Of a DNA stretch of 64,000 nucleotides, positions 44,669-55,374 are shown piece after piece; the first letter of the stretch is position 1, and each line of letters begins with the position of its first letter. Below the pieces are notes generated by a model. That model worked only from the letters and a program-made list of their open reading frames with translations, was not told the DNA's origin and made no database searches. This DNA is from Ashinkailepas kermadecensis (lineage: Eukaryota; Arthropoda; Thecostraca; Neolepadidae), in contig JAOTOM010002919.1 in assembly GCA_034440615.1 (NCBI GenBank), positions 60,155 through 124,154 on the forward strand, in the 5' to 3' direction. The position numbers were made by a program, and so were the translations under genes.

Positions 44669-45092
44669 TTCTTCCTCAAGTTGGGGAGCACCCATAACAC
44701 ACTCAGAACACCACTTATCTCTGAAGAGCATTCACCTCAGACTGGAGAGCATCCATAACACACTCAGAACACCACTGATGGGTAATCTTCCAAATCCGAG
44801 GAGCCCACACTCCAGACCATGGGGTGTTCATCGCGTACCAGCCAGTATTGGCCATACACCGAGACGGGCCTGCGCTCGGCTGAGGACCGCCCACTCCATC
44901 GTGGTAACGCGGGTGTCGGTTTGGCTCTGTAACCCGCTACATGACCGCCATGGCTACATAGTGCCCCACATATTCGCTCAGTCAAGCGTTGGGATGCACC
45001 TTTAAGACAAGATAGGTAATAGTTCTGGAGGACTTGGGATAGCGAACGGAACCAGAGCCGCATTCAGCTGATTCTTCACTTCAAAGTATGCC
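44669..45092. other. Intron, unassigned
   Basis: A duplicated ~58-bp block (cataacacactcagaacacc...) lies at 44692-44775. The - strand frame 44764-45063 (99 codons) contains QYWLVRDEHPMVWSVGSSDL; I do not recognise it, and it does not match the DUF3719 segment expected here. Low support for a gene. Confidence 0.35.
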
Positions 45093-45312
45093 CTGAGTGA
45101 GCTACCTGAGGTGTAAGAAGCGCGAGCTCACCTGAGGTGTAAGAAGCGCGAGTTCACCTGGGGTGTAAGAAGCGCAAGCTCACCTGAGGTGCAAGAAGCG
45201 CGAGCTCACCCGAGGTGTAAGAAGCGCGAGCTCACCTGAGGTGTAAGAAGCGCGAGCTCAACTGAGGTGCAAGAAGCGCGAGCTCACCCGAGGTGTAAGA
45301 AGCGCGAGCTCC
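45093..45312. repeat. 26-bp repeat carrying a splice donor, 8 units
   Basis: On the - strand each unit reads gagctcgcgcttcttacacc plus tcaggt. Donor GT positions (plus view) are 45104, 45130, 45156, 45182, 45208, 45234 and 45286; the 45260 unit has TT instead. Most are CAG|GTGAGC or CGG|GTGAGC, close to a perfect match to U1. 26 is not a multiple of 3, so donor choice changes frame. Confidence 0.95.
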
Positions 45313-45431
45313 AGAGGCACACCGTCGGCCAGAGCCGGCGACACCGACTCGCTCGCCTCGCCCTCGAACAGCAGACGGTCGGCCTCCTGCAGCAGCCGCT
45401 CCACCTCGGCCGTCGACTCGCGCTCAAACTC
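45288..45431 (-). CDS. FAM149-like gene, exon after the SWG motif
   Basis: Acceptor gccgttgcag, then EFERESTAEVERLLQEADRL and LFEGEASESVSPALADG...; donor CGG|gtgagc at the first unit of the 26-bp array. 144 nt, phase 0 both sides. Joined to the previous exon it gives SWGDDEFERESTAEVERLLQ, aligned with SWGYGELDQNATEKVQTMFT and IDELLYE of FAM149B proteins, the strongest evidence for the family. The predicted amphipathic helix precedes the DUF3719 core, which is not found downstream. Confidence 0.65.
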
Positions 45432-45462
45432 CTGCAACGGCGGTCAGCCGGTCAACTGTCGA

Positions 45463-45912
45463 GACTGCGGTCACGCCGGTCAACTGTCGAGACGGCAGTC
45501 ACGCCGGTCAACTGTCGAGACGGCAGTCACGCCGGTCAACTGTCGAGACGGCAGTCACGCCGGTCAACTGTCGAGACGGCGGTCACGCCGGTCAACTGTC
45601 GAGACGGCAGTCACGCCGGTCAACTGTCGAGACGGCGGTCACGCCGGTCAACTGTCGAGACGGCGGTCACGCCGGTCAACTGTCGAGACGGCGGTCACGC
45701 CGGTCAACTGTCGAGACGGCGGTCACGCCGGTCAACTGTCGAGACGGCGGTCACGCCGGTCAACTGTCGAGACGGCGGTCACGCCGGTCAACTGTCGAGA
45801 CGGCGGTCACGCCGGTCAACTGTCGAGACGGCGGTCACGCCGGTCAACTGTCGAGACGGCAGTCACGCCGGTCAACTGTCGAGACGGCAGTCACGCCGGT
45901 CAACTGTCCAAA
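45463..45912. repeat. 28-bp minisatellite upstream of an acceptor, about 16 units
   Basis: Unit cggtcaactgtcgagacggc plus ggtcacgc (plus view). On the - strand each unit ends in tctcgacag, a weak acceptor-like site, and the array abuts the true acceptor gttgcag at 45432. Near-identical units; variation is a single g/a. Confidence 0.96.
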
Positions 45913-46359
45913 CAGACAACTTCTGAGGCGAAGTCACGGTCTAAACTTCTTAAACGGGACGCCCATGCCAAAGCCCAGAACAAACAAACAAAAAAGACTC
46001 CCCATACAAAATATCCTCTAAAAAGCTCGCCAATCCACACAACAAACAAAATTCACTAGATAAAAGAACTATTTAATTTTCACCAAGTCAAACGAAAATA
46101 TTCGCAAGCGGTAGAAAGCGTCCTCGGTGCAATAACGCTTCCTGGCCGTACCCCTCTTAAGAAAATCCTGGCTGCGCCCCTGATCACAAACAAAGTGTCC
46201 TATTACCTTCCCTGGGACAGCTTAGAGTTGTGTGTCAATCTGAAAATATACTTTCCCGCCATACAGTCAACCCTGCTTTCCTCTTATATCTTATAAATAT
46301 TGTGTGATGCGCAGCTCCGGTTAGACGAGCACACGTCAGTGGATGTGATCGACACTCAC
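45913..46359. other. Intron, unassigned
   Basis: AT-rich, with an aacaaacaaacaaaaaa run at 45980. No exon or element ends recognised. Confidence 0.5.
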
Positions 46360-46545
46360 GTCATCTCCCCAGGACAGCTGCGACACTCACGTCATCTCCC
46401 CAGGACAACAGTGACACTCACGTCATCTCCCCAGGACAGCGGCGACACTCACATCATCTCACCAGGACAGCGGCGACACTCACATCATCTCCTCAGGATA
46501 GCAGCGACACTCACGTCATCTCCCCAGGACAGCAGCGACAGCACC
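46360..46545. repeat. 31-bp repeat carrying a splice donor, 6 units
   Basis: Donor-bearing motif gtcatc/atcatc (plus view) at 46360, 46391, 46422, 46453, 46484 and 46515, exactly 31 bp apart. On the - strand each reads ctgtcctggggagatgac|gtgagt or a close variant, so all six units offer a GTGAGT donor. The 46515 one is the first met by the spliceosome and preserves phase with the next exon. Confidence 0.96.
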
Positions 46546-46602
46546 GACTGGGTCCGCGGCGTCTCCTCCGCCTCCGGCACATCACCGTCCGAAAAGGCCG
46601 AC
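46515..46602 (-). CDS. FAM149-like gene, exon ending in the SWG motif
   Basis: Acceptor tgccctgcgcag, donor GATGAC|gtgagt; 88 nt, phase 2 in and 0 out. It encodes GSAFSDGDVPEAEETPRTQS and VLSLLSWGDD. SxxxFSWG-type residues before the E-rich helix are typical of FAM149. Acidic and Ser-rich, likely disordered. Confidence 0.65.
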
Positions 46603-46739
46603 CTGCGCAGGGCAGGTCAGGTCAGGCTGGAAACACCAACACATGATCTCTACTAATGACACACATTTGCAGCATTAGCGGGAGTGGTGGAACAATGCGC
46701 ACCGCGGGGGAAAGGCTCAGAAGAGTAAGTAAATCAGTG

Positions 46740-46905
46740 GTTGGTTGGTTATTCGTTTTACAACACGTCGACCGTTGAGTCATATAGCGTCGCCAATCTC
46801 TCACGCCGATTGGTCGCGGGCGAAGAGTAGCGACAGGTGAGATTGAACCCACAATCCTTCGATTGCGAGACGAGCATCTTACCCCTAGACCACTCGTCCT
46901 CAAGT
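46740..46905 (-). mobile_element. tRNA-derived SINE (family S), inverted copy
   Basis: On the - strand: the head contains gtggtctaggggtaagatgc (A box) and gtgggttcaatctc (B box). The body ends acgccg / gcgaccaatcggcgtgagag and the tail is acgtgttgtaaaac. The same tail is present in the 39440 and 39610 array inserts. Confidence 0.8.
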
Positions 46906-46969
46906 AAGTCAGTGGTAAAATCGACAGACTTCGGTACGAATGGAAACCATAACAGAAGTTGACAAGGTG

Positions 46970-47145
46970 CCCACTGCTGATGGGCCGATCCCACAGTCCA
47001 CTGTTGATGGGCTGATCCCACAGCCCACTGTTGATGGGCCGATCCCACAGCCCACTGCTGATGGGCCGATCCCACAGCCCACTGCTGATGGGCCAATCCC
47101 ACAGCCCACTGCTGATGGGCCGATCCCACAGCCCACTGCTGATGT
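46970..47145 (+). repeat. 27-bp minisatellite, about 6.5 units
   Basis: Unit actgctgatgggccgatccc plus acagccc. A multiple of 3, giving an open TADGPIPQP-type repeat frame; not a supported gene. In an intron of the FAM149-like gene. Confidence 0.92.
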
Positions 47146-47615
47146 GAGTGTTTCTTGTTCACGTGAAGCTCGTGCTGATGCTCACACGTCGCCACCGTCG
47201 GCAAGGACGCCGCAGTGTTCAGAGATCTACTCAAATGTGATGCTAGCACAATGAGGCCCCGAGTGGTATACAAGCCATCTAATGTCTGGAGTTTATGTAG
47301 ATAGACATCTAAGTAACTACCTATTTTACAAACACCAACAAATACAAAGACGACAAGTGACAAAATTGTACGTGGGAGTATGTCATCATGGTATTGTAGA
47401 TGGGAGGTGTCATCATGCTATTGGAGGTGAAGACGACTGGGACGTGGCCCCTTCCTGTGGCCCTGAAATTCAGGAGATTATGTGGAAAACGACACCCATC
47501 AGGAACTTGGGTGTACGAAAAACCAAATCCACTTCAGGAAAAACAAATTCCCGGCCACTGCACTGCGGGCCGTCAATGTGCAGAGCTCGTGTGATGAGAC
47601 ACTCGTGATGAGGCA
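47146..47615. other. Intron, unassigned
   Basis: No exon seen. A ~70-bp segment at 47548-47610 (ggccactgcactgcgggccg...) is repeated at 47656-47720 (ccactgcactgtgggccgtc...), flanking the CCTAA run. Confidence 0.5.
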
Positions 47616-47652
47616 CCTAACATAACCCAACCCAACCTAACCTAACCTAACC
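47616..47652 (+). repeat. Short interstitial CCTAA (TTAGG-type) run
   Basis: Three perfect cctaa units followed by variants (cccaa, cataa). TTAGG is the arthropod telomere repeat; here it is an internal stretch of ~35 bp between two copies of a ~70-bp duplicated segment. Confidence 0.7.
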
Positions 47653-47861
47653 AATTCCCAGCCACTGCACTGTGGGCCGTCAATGTGCGGAGCTCGCATG
47701 GTGGAACACTGTCGTGATGCACCAGTCTCGCCACCAGGGGGCGCCGGGCACACAGGCGCCCTCTCCAGCACTGCCTCACATCGTAACTTGGGAGTGTACC
47801 AATGTGTCACTGTGTGCACGAATGTGTGCACGTCCACAGACAACTCGATGATACCGCATAC

Positions 47862-47945
47862 CCGATGTCGTCGCGAAGAAACCCCAGCCCGGAGTCGTCG
47901 TTGTCGGCGTCTGGCGGCGGTCCCCGGAACCCCAGCTTCTCCAAA
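47862..47945 (-). CDS. FAM149-like gene, 5'-most exon seen
   Basis: Acceptor catctgttgacag, donor ATCGG|gtatgc; 84 nt, phase 2 in and 2 out, joining the 46515-46602 exon. It encodes LEKLGFRGPPPDADNDDSGL and GFLRDDIG. It needs at least one upstream exon (phase 2 in), which is not visible to the end of the window. Coding reading is supported by phase continuity and GC3, not by a specific family motif. Confidence 0.5.
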
Positions 47946-49884
47946 CTGTCAACAGATGGCTTGTGTCATTGTTTAGATCTCACAGCAGAGCTCCTACTTC
48001 ATGTAATGGATGTTGGCAGATGAGAAAAAAAAACTTTATCTAGTTTTAACTTTTTTGGGGGGTTAGCAGATAGGGTTAAGGGCTGATATGAGTTTTTGTC
48101 TTTAAATTTGCTGAATGAAAATATGCTGACACTTTGAGATTCAGAGAGGAATGGCAATGTTCAATTAATCAATATTAGCAATGCAATATATAAAAAATCA
48201 TACATGGGCCAACTAACAGGCTTATTGCAGGATTCAACACAAGTTTAGGTGCAGGTGGTGTGTGCTACCAATGCCAGTCTCATTAAATTGCGAAGCTAAT
48301 TTGCATGCAAGAAACTGCTGAGGAATAAATGTGGCAGTAATGTAAAAATGTGCCAGAAAAGTGTCATAGCTAAAATGTGACAGCAAATGGTAGGGGCAAG
48401 GTAGGGGCATGGTAAGGGCAAATGGTAGGTGTAGTTCTTTGGAGGGAGCTACAGCAAACTGATATTATTGGACTGGGAGAAAATGTATGGGGTAATAGGC
48501 CAAGTGATATGGGAGGGAGCAAGGGGTCAAGCATCCATATGTGGGTGCATTAATGCAAGCAGGACATTAATATTTTAAGAACAATGTCAGGCACAAACTG
48601 TAGTACCAAGCACAAGCACAGTCAACATGGTCTCCTGTCATAAGGTCTGGTGGACAACTGCAGGCAATCACACCAGGCTCTGGCTAGCAGCCTGATGAGA
48701 CATCACAACTTGCCACATCGTTCTGTGGCTTTTGGCTCAGCAAGTTACAGCACACAGAGTGTGCCGACCATCACTGCAGATTTGTGTGGTTTCAAGGTCA
48801 CTTCAACCACATGAATCTCAAGATAAATAGTGATATGACACCTTCTCATCAGCAGTGAATCACAGGATATAGGGGAAGAGGCGGGGGGCGGGGTCTGAAC
48901 ACTTAAGGCATCATGCAACAAATAGCTCTACTGCTGCTTTTGTATGGTCAAACTGGTAATTGTACTGTGTATGTTGAACACAAAAATGTACAAGCTATCC
49001 ATATTCAAACAGTTCATTTTGATGAAAATCCTAAATCCTAAAATCCTAACCACTTGCAAAGAGCAACTTTAAAATATATAATTATTTTGTAGTGGTGTAC
49101 TCTGTATTCTGAACATGAAGATGTTGTGCAGGATTACTTCACTGTAGCTCTTGTGGTACAAGTTATTAGTAGCCACTAAAAATACTGGTATAATTGCACA
49201 ACAAAAAATATATCAGGTCACTTACTTATGGTTTTCTTAAGCTGACTGCTCTTGGAAGCATACAAATTGTGCCTGTGGACTTAGCTAGCTCAGTACACAG
49301 AGAATCGGTAGAACTATGTGATCAGACCACTGTATTTTGGTAGAGAAAGGTCCATTGTTTATGACTGTCTCAATCTTTGTGTTATTTATGTGCTGAATGT
49401 GACATGGAAGACATCCAAAGGTAGGTGTTTGGGAAACAGAATATGTTTAGATGCCTCGCCTCCCTCTTCCCTTCAGCAAGAGCATGTGGTTGAAGCTGCT
49501 GACATCTACCATCAGAATAGTGGACATCTACCTGCTGCTATATGCTACCTGCATCTATCTTCTGACATCCACTGTCAGATCATTTGGGGTAATGACCAAA
49601 CACTATGTAATATGTGTCATGACTGAACATGGGGTTGCAGAACATGAAGTGGCATAAATGAGATGCTCGGAAGAATAATATCCTTACTTCCTCCTGGAAC
49701 ATGGCATGTTCATCTCATGTGCACAACATTCCAAATAAGTGGAATCGCTTTCAAAAACTTCATATAAATCTGAAAAGTAAGTTGACATTAGCATACATTA
49801 TACAATAAAACTATGATAATGGATGAGCATGCTACAAATGCAATAAAAGAAGTCTTCTGATAAAACATATACCCATATCAGCAG
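47946..49884. other. AT-rich region, no gene recognised
   Basis: About 1.9 kb upstream of the first visible FAM149-like exon. Short open frames only. A repeated ggtaggggcaaggtaggggc block lies at 48389-48430. A promoter or 5' exon could hide here but none is supported. Confidence 0.4.
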
Positions 49885-50915
49885 GGTGGGAATTAAGGCA
49901 CTTCTTAAGATATTGTATCTCTGAAAACATTTTTGCACTCTGTGTTCATACTGGATAGGATGGGCTTCACATGTACACCAACACAAATGTGGGAACAAAG
50001 ATATCAATAAAAACAAACAGAATGGCACCCAAAAATGCTGGTTATTCCACTTATGGTCACCACTCAAACTAACCACTTTTTGCAGCAACCAGCAGCCAGA
50101 CCACAACTTCACACACACCATCAATCTCAACCACTGGAATTGCCGACAACACGCCAACAGCACTTGCAAGATGGTGTGCATGTGCACTGAGTACAATGTT
50201 CTCTGGCTCTGGAACCACGTCTTGGAAAACCTGTGTTCCTGCCACCCATACAGTGGGAAAATTTGACAGTTTTAAGAGACATCATCCGGAGTCCCGGAGG
50301 CCACCAATCAGAATTGGCTGCGTTAGCATTTTCTGTTCTGAAATCTGTCTGTCAACCAATCAATGCAAGGTATTTTGTATATGATGTCATAGCCATTAGT
50401 AACTTTGAACACATGGTTAACAGTGTCATACTGCCAACACAAGAACTTGAGTGATCCTTTGCTTTGGTCACATCCAACTGTGGCGTATCGGGTAGCGAAG
50501 TTGCATTTATATTATGTGGGAAATTGGCTGGATAGGTAGGCTGCACTCTGAGCTGAGGGTGAAATGTGAAGTATTTTTGTTTGTTTTTCATATGGCTAGC
50601 CTTGTACCAAGACCAACAGTGAAAGGAATGTGCATTGCTCCTGTGAGTTATGAGAAACGAAACAGTGCTGATTATTACGGGTCACTACCGGGCGGTGCCA
50701 TCCATTGTTAACTTCTTTGTTCCTGTTTTGACATTTTATTTGACCAAAAATGAGAATGATATTACTTATGCATATTATGTAGATACTGATTTAGTTTTTC
50801 TGGTTGGCTACTGGTAAGCAGATTCCATGCATAAAAAAATAATGTCCATGAAAATGTACTCCGGAAGAAATCTGTATGCACTCCGACTCCCAACCCAGAA
50901 AGTAAGTTTCACACT
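49885..50915. mobile_element. Unclassified 1.04-kb element, copy 2
   Basis: This aligns end to end with 2312-3354: starts gggaattaaggc, contains ttttgcactc...catactggataggatggg, and ends gaaagtaagtttcacact. It keeps the - strand peptide signals in broken form. It ends at the same internal sequence as copy 1, so both are full-length. No clear target duplication is left around this copy. Confidence 0.75.
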
Positions 50916-51749
50916 TTGCAGATGTGTTGACTTTAGAAAATGTTGGAAAGGCAAGGGAACATAATGGAAAGGCAGGGATAGTGTGCTAGCATAAAGTGAC
51001 TGGTTCAAATTGCTCTTTCTTTGTTTGTTTGAACACCACGCACATTTTTCACCACCCTGGCCATCTTTTTACCATTATCCCATGACATTGTGCTATGAAT
51101 AGCCATTGCATATGTGGATGTCCCAGGGGATATCAAATAAATAAATAAATAGATTAGTAAAATGTAACAAAAGCTGCTTGGTACTAGGTACCTCCTTCCT
51201 ACCTTTTGGATATGGATGAAAGCTTATATTGAGCTTGGTAGGTAGGTACCTAGGTTGGTATCTTGGTAACTTTTTACTTTCCGGCATAGCAATTTCTTCC
51301 TATGCGAATAGTGTAATCTACCTGTTTAAATGTTGGTTTAAAAGCAAACAGCATGTGGGGAACAAGACATAAGCAATGGCACTGCATTTATTACCTGGAA
51401 ATGATATAAACGTCGATAAATACACCCGAACCGCCGACAATTTATTTACTTCTACGAGAGCCAACTGTAGCATACGCGGGGAATCTGCCGCATGATTGCT
51501 GGTCCATGAATGCCAATGAAGAATTTAGCCCAAATTTTACCTACAGCGCACACATGCGCACACCCAAGATACCTTTACTAGAAGGTAGATCGAAGTTTTC
51601 CTTCAAGCCCGCAAGACGTCATCCAAAGGTTTTTTAATATGGTATCAATATGGTTGCAGACGACTTTCCTCAAATCATACGCAATAGTTACTTTTATTTT
51701 TGGTCCTCTAGAAGCAAATATGTTTATGTTCCGCTGACTGAGTTATTAA
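50916..51749. other. AT-rich region, no gene recognised
   Basis: Contains a short aataaataaata run at 51136 and an acctacctacct-like motif at 51240. Nothing else can be supported. Confidence 0.4.
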
Positions 51750-52149
51750 TCTTGTCCTGTTCTTTCCAGTGAACATTTGTTCCGACACATATTTTTATCA
51801 TGCATAGGCAAGGTTGGATTTGTGCATTGTATTATTGCATGTTGAGAGGAATATTTTGTAGTCATCCAGTATGGAGAATATTTTTGTTCAAACCTTATGC
51901 ATCCACTCAATTTGCACCCACTTTCGGTGAATTTTGAGCACTTTTACTTCATCACAGCAGCTCATTGTCAAACATAGGAGGTGACTTAGGAGATTCAACC
52001 TCCAGATGAGAAAACAAGAAACAATTTTCTGGAGAGGATAGTGTTCTGAATTCCAAAAATCCAGGAGCAGCCTATTTTTCCAAACATGTACCTACCTACC
52101 TACATTGACATACAACAGTCATTGCAAACATAGCTCTTTTTGGCCCACC

Positions 52150-52380
52150 AAACCCCAGGCAAGGTGAATTATTTCTTTATTTTTTTTTAATGAATTATTA
52201 AAAAAAAAAAAAAAAAAAAAAATTTATTAAAAAAAAAAACAAATCAAAAAAAAAACCCCCCAAAAAAAAAAAAAAATAAGAAGAATTTTTCTAAAAAAAA
52301 ATAAAAAAAAAAAAAAAAAAAATTAAATAAAAAAAAAACACATTTTTATAACAATTCTTACACTATAAAAAAAAAAAAAG
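52150..52380. repeat. Poly(A)-rich low-complexity tract
   Basis: Long A-runs with scattered T and C immediately before a TIR element. A similar A/T-rich tract lies after it at 54570-54630. May be a degenerate tail or poor-quality sequence. Confidence 0.7.
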
Positions 52381-53069
52381 CACTGGCGGATCTAGCCGCT
52401 CGGTTTGGGGGGCTAAACTGGGTCTCCAGGACTTGCCAACCGGGGGGGGGGGGGGGGGAAGCGATGTTGGCGGGGCGTTTGTCGTCGACCGGGGGGGGGG
52501 AAGCAACGTAGACGTGGTGTTTGACGTGCTGACCTGGGGTAGGGTGCGAAGCGATGTGTTGTTGTCGACCATGGGGGGGGGGGGGAAGCGCAATGGGCGG
52601 ATCCAGTCACTGGTTGGGGGGGGGGCTCCGTACCAGGAGCCGATACGGGAGCCGAAGCAGAGTCAGGGGCCGGTGCATGACCGGTGGCAGGAGCCGGTAA
52701 GTGAGCCGAAACAGAATCAGGAGCAGGGACTGTAATCAGACACAGGATATAGTCAAAAGGATGTTAATATCGCGAGAGCGTCCCACAGTCTTCAGTCTGT
52801 CATTAAATAAACATTTACCTGCACCACGACACATTCAATATTCATAAATAAAAGTACATTACAAAAGGAAAATTCGCAATGGTCTAAAGAAGTTAAATAT
52901 TGACTGAATTTGAACAACATCAATACGCGGAATGTCTTTTCGGCCGGTATCAGCCAGTTACGATGTACACCGGAGCACATTGCACGTGCATGGTGTTCCT
53001 GACTTGAGGCCAATCACAGCCATGCAGTTATCTGAAAATATGACCCTGTATTTAAATAGGCAGACCTAT

Positions 53070-53070
53070 A

Positions 53071-53155
<85 letters not shown>
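53070..53155. repeat. AT dinucleotide microsatellite
   Basis: Uninterrupted (at)n of ~85 bp. Confidence 0.97.
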
Positions 53156-53158
<3 letters not shown>

Positions 53159-53220
53159 CATATACATTAAGAATATCTAGGCCAAAGTTATGTTGTATCT
53201 TAATGTTTCTTGTAATAACA

Positions 53221-54014
53221 TTAACCCTCGCACTCCGGACGGGGGGGGGGATGGTCATTTTCGCACCACAGCCGTGAGGTTTTTCCACAGTACCTAAGTG
53301 CCGAACACGCACAGATAATCGGCTGAAACTTTGCATGCGTTCTAGGAATAGCCGATGTGTTGGTTCAAACTTTATGTTTGGGTGATCCAGGTTCACCGAG
53401 ATATTCGACGTTAAATTCGGATTTTGCTTCTCAAAATGAAATTTGTATTCATCTTTTCAGGATTGTCTGTAGGAAAACCAATAAGAGGTATCGAAAAACC
53501 AATGGCATATTCTCGAAACCAATGGCATATTCTCGATAAGCAATTGATCAAATACAATTTGAAAAATAGTCCAGATCTGTGTGACCTCGAACAAGGCGAG
53601 GATACGAGGTCAATTTGACAATTTTTTTGTCGAATTAATAAAAAATTCAACATCCGTAACGTATGTTATAGAGCACTATCGTATCTATCAGTGTACAAAT
53701 ATCAGCTTCAAATCTTATACTGCGGTTCCGTTTTTATCAATGAAAACGTAGCCGGGGTTCACACTTTTACCGCGCTGCGTTGGCTGCAACTGAAGAAGCG
53801 GTCGCGGCCCGAAACTAGGTTGCTTCCACTCCAGCTGGACCGTGAACTATCAGACATACAATGCAACTTTTTATTTAATATTAGAAGTTCAATAACAAGG
53901 TAAACGATGCCGTTTTCCGTATCTTTCCATATGGCGTATAACAAAAGTTAGTGGGGTCAAATTGACCCCCCAGTGGTGCGTGGTGGTGAAATCTGCTGGG
54001 AGTACGAGGGTTAA
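53221..54014. mobile_element. piggyBac-like MITE with TTAA ends
   Basis: TTAA followed by ccctcgcactcc at the left (53221-53236) and ggagtacgaggg followed by TTAA at the right (53999-54014). CCCTCG/T-type termini with TTAA duplications are the signature of piggyBac-derived non-autonomous elements. An inner ggggtcaaattgacccc palindrome (53953-53969) is also common in these. It is nested in the 52381-54544 element. No full transposase; the 53691-53903 frame may be a remnant but is not recognisable. Confidence 0.75.
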
Positions 54015-54544
54015 TAACTATTAGGGCAAAGATAGTTAGTTATGTACCTAATTCTTTCTGGTTTTTCTAACAACTTTCAGGAAAGAAAAGTATTACATAA
54101 GTTGCATTAAAATAGTTAAGGTCAGATACTCAAAATATGTTTTAATTGAAAGGCTTCTTACAGGGGCAGCACATCTAAGATAAATACCTGCATATATGAA
54201 AACTATGAAAGCACAAAACATGTATGGACTTACCTTTTGCCCTATTTTTAGAGAATAAATCCTTTATGGAAAGTTGACGCTTCATATCTACTCGTATAGC
54301 GATAGCTCTGCCTCTTGCTGTAGGAAGAAGGAATAATGGATAAATAAGCAAGCAGGCATGACACAACCATGTATTCAATGAAACAAAAACCTATTAGATT
54401 TGGATAGCTAACAAGAGAAGCCTTCACTTGTTACCTAGTTTTTTGTGTTTGTTGGGGGGGGGCTAATTTGTACTGTTAGCCCCCCCCCAGATTTGATTGG
54501 GGGGGGGGGCTAAAGCCCCTTTTGCCCCCCTGGATCCGCCAGTG

Positions 54545-55374
54545 AGTACCAGAGGTGGACTGGGCGGAACTTAAAAAAAAAAAAAAATTTTTTAAAAATA
54601 TTTTAAAAAATTTCCCTCAAAAAAAAATTTAAAATAAAACATGTCTAAGTTCTCAAATGTTGGGAACCAAGAGCATGCTCCAAGCATTTCAAATAAATTG
54701 ATCAGAGAAGAAACCTAAAGAAAGAGCTGCTCATCCCTGCCTCTTTGCAGAGAATCAAATGTCTCCTACCATCAGCTATTCCCACCATAATATTCCCACT
54801 AGCCAATATCCTGGGTAAGTCAGAAACTTTTTGTATTAGTGATGTTTACATCATTTGCAACTTTACGTTGTTGTGTTTTTCTTGCTTTGTTTGCATGTTG
54901 ACAATGTTTTTCCTCCACAAAAAAAGACGGATAGGGCTGGTTAGGTTATGTCCTTTTATTTCAATATTTTGATACTTTTATCTGAGAACATAGATTAGGC
55001 TGGCTAATTTTATGCTAGGTTACCTTGCAAATTTATAAAGCTCTCAACAATTAGTTATTGTATATGAACCAATTGGTGTTATTTTGCTTTTCAACCAATG
55101 TTTGTGCTTGCTGGTAAAAAAAAAATATGTTCTTTGTGCACCAAAATGACAATCACGATAAGACCCTATTTACCACTAAGTTATAGCTACACTAAGTTAG
55201 GGTCAAAGGTATGATAAATATACGATTTGGGTCAGATCTGCTAACTGAAATGGTGCATTTATGGGCTATATTTTTTACAGAATGGACAAAGAATGAGGTT
55301 ATCATGAGATAACAAGTGAGTGATGCCTATATTTAGGTTGATTTTTTCCATCAACAATTATAGGATTTGTTTAA
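54545..55374. other. Left-arm sequence without genes
   Basis: 54790-55300 is shared with the right arm (61700-62130, inverted). Contains ggttaggttatgtcc and similar arthropod-style low-complexity runs. No coding region supported. Confidence 0.5.

Larger units (their letters stand above)
52381..54544. mobile_element. TIR-type DNA element
   Basis: Left end cactggcggatctag (52381-52395), right end ctggatccgccagtg (54530-54544), an inverted match at 14 of 15 positions. Subterminal G-rich/C-rich tracts lie inside both ends. No transposase is seen. A second element (TTAA-flanked) and an AT microsatellite lie inside it. The same ggcggatccagg terminus occurs on the 57876-59451 foldback element. Confidence 0.75.

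Noticed and set aside
44764..45063. 99-codon - strand frame as a missing FAM149-like exon
   Set aside because: No match to the expected DUF3719 segment, no good splice sites, and the frame reads through non-coding-like composition.
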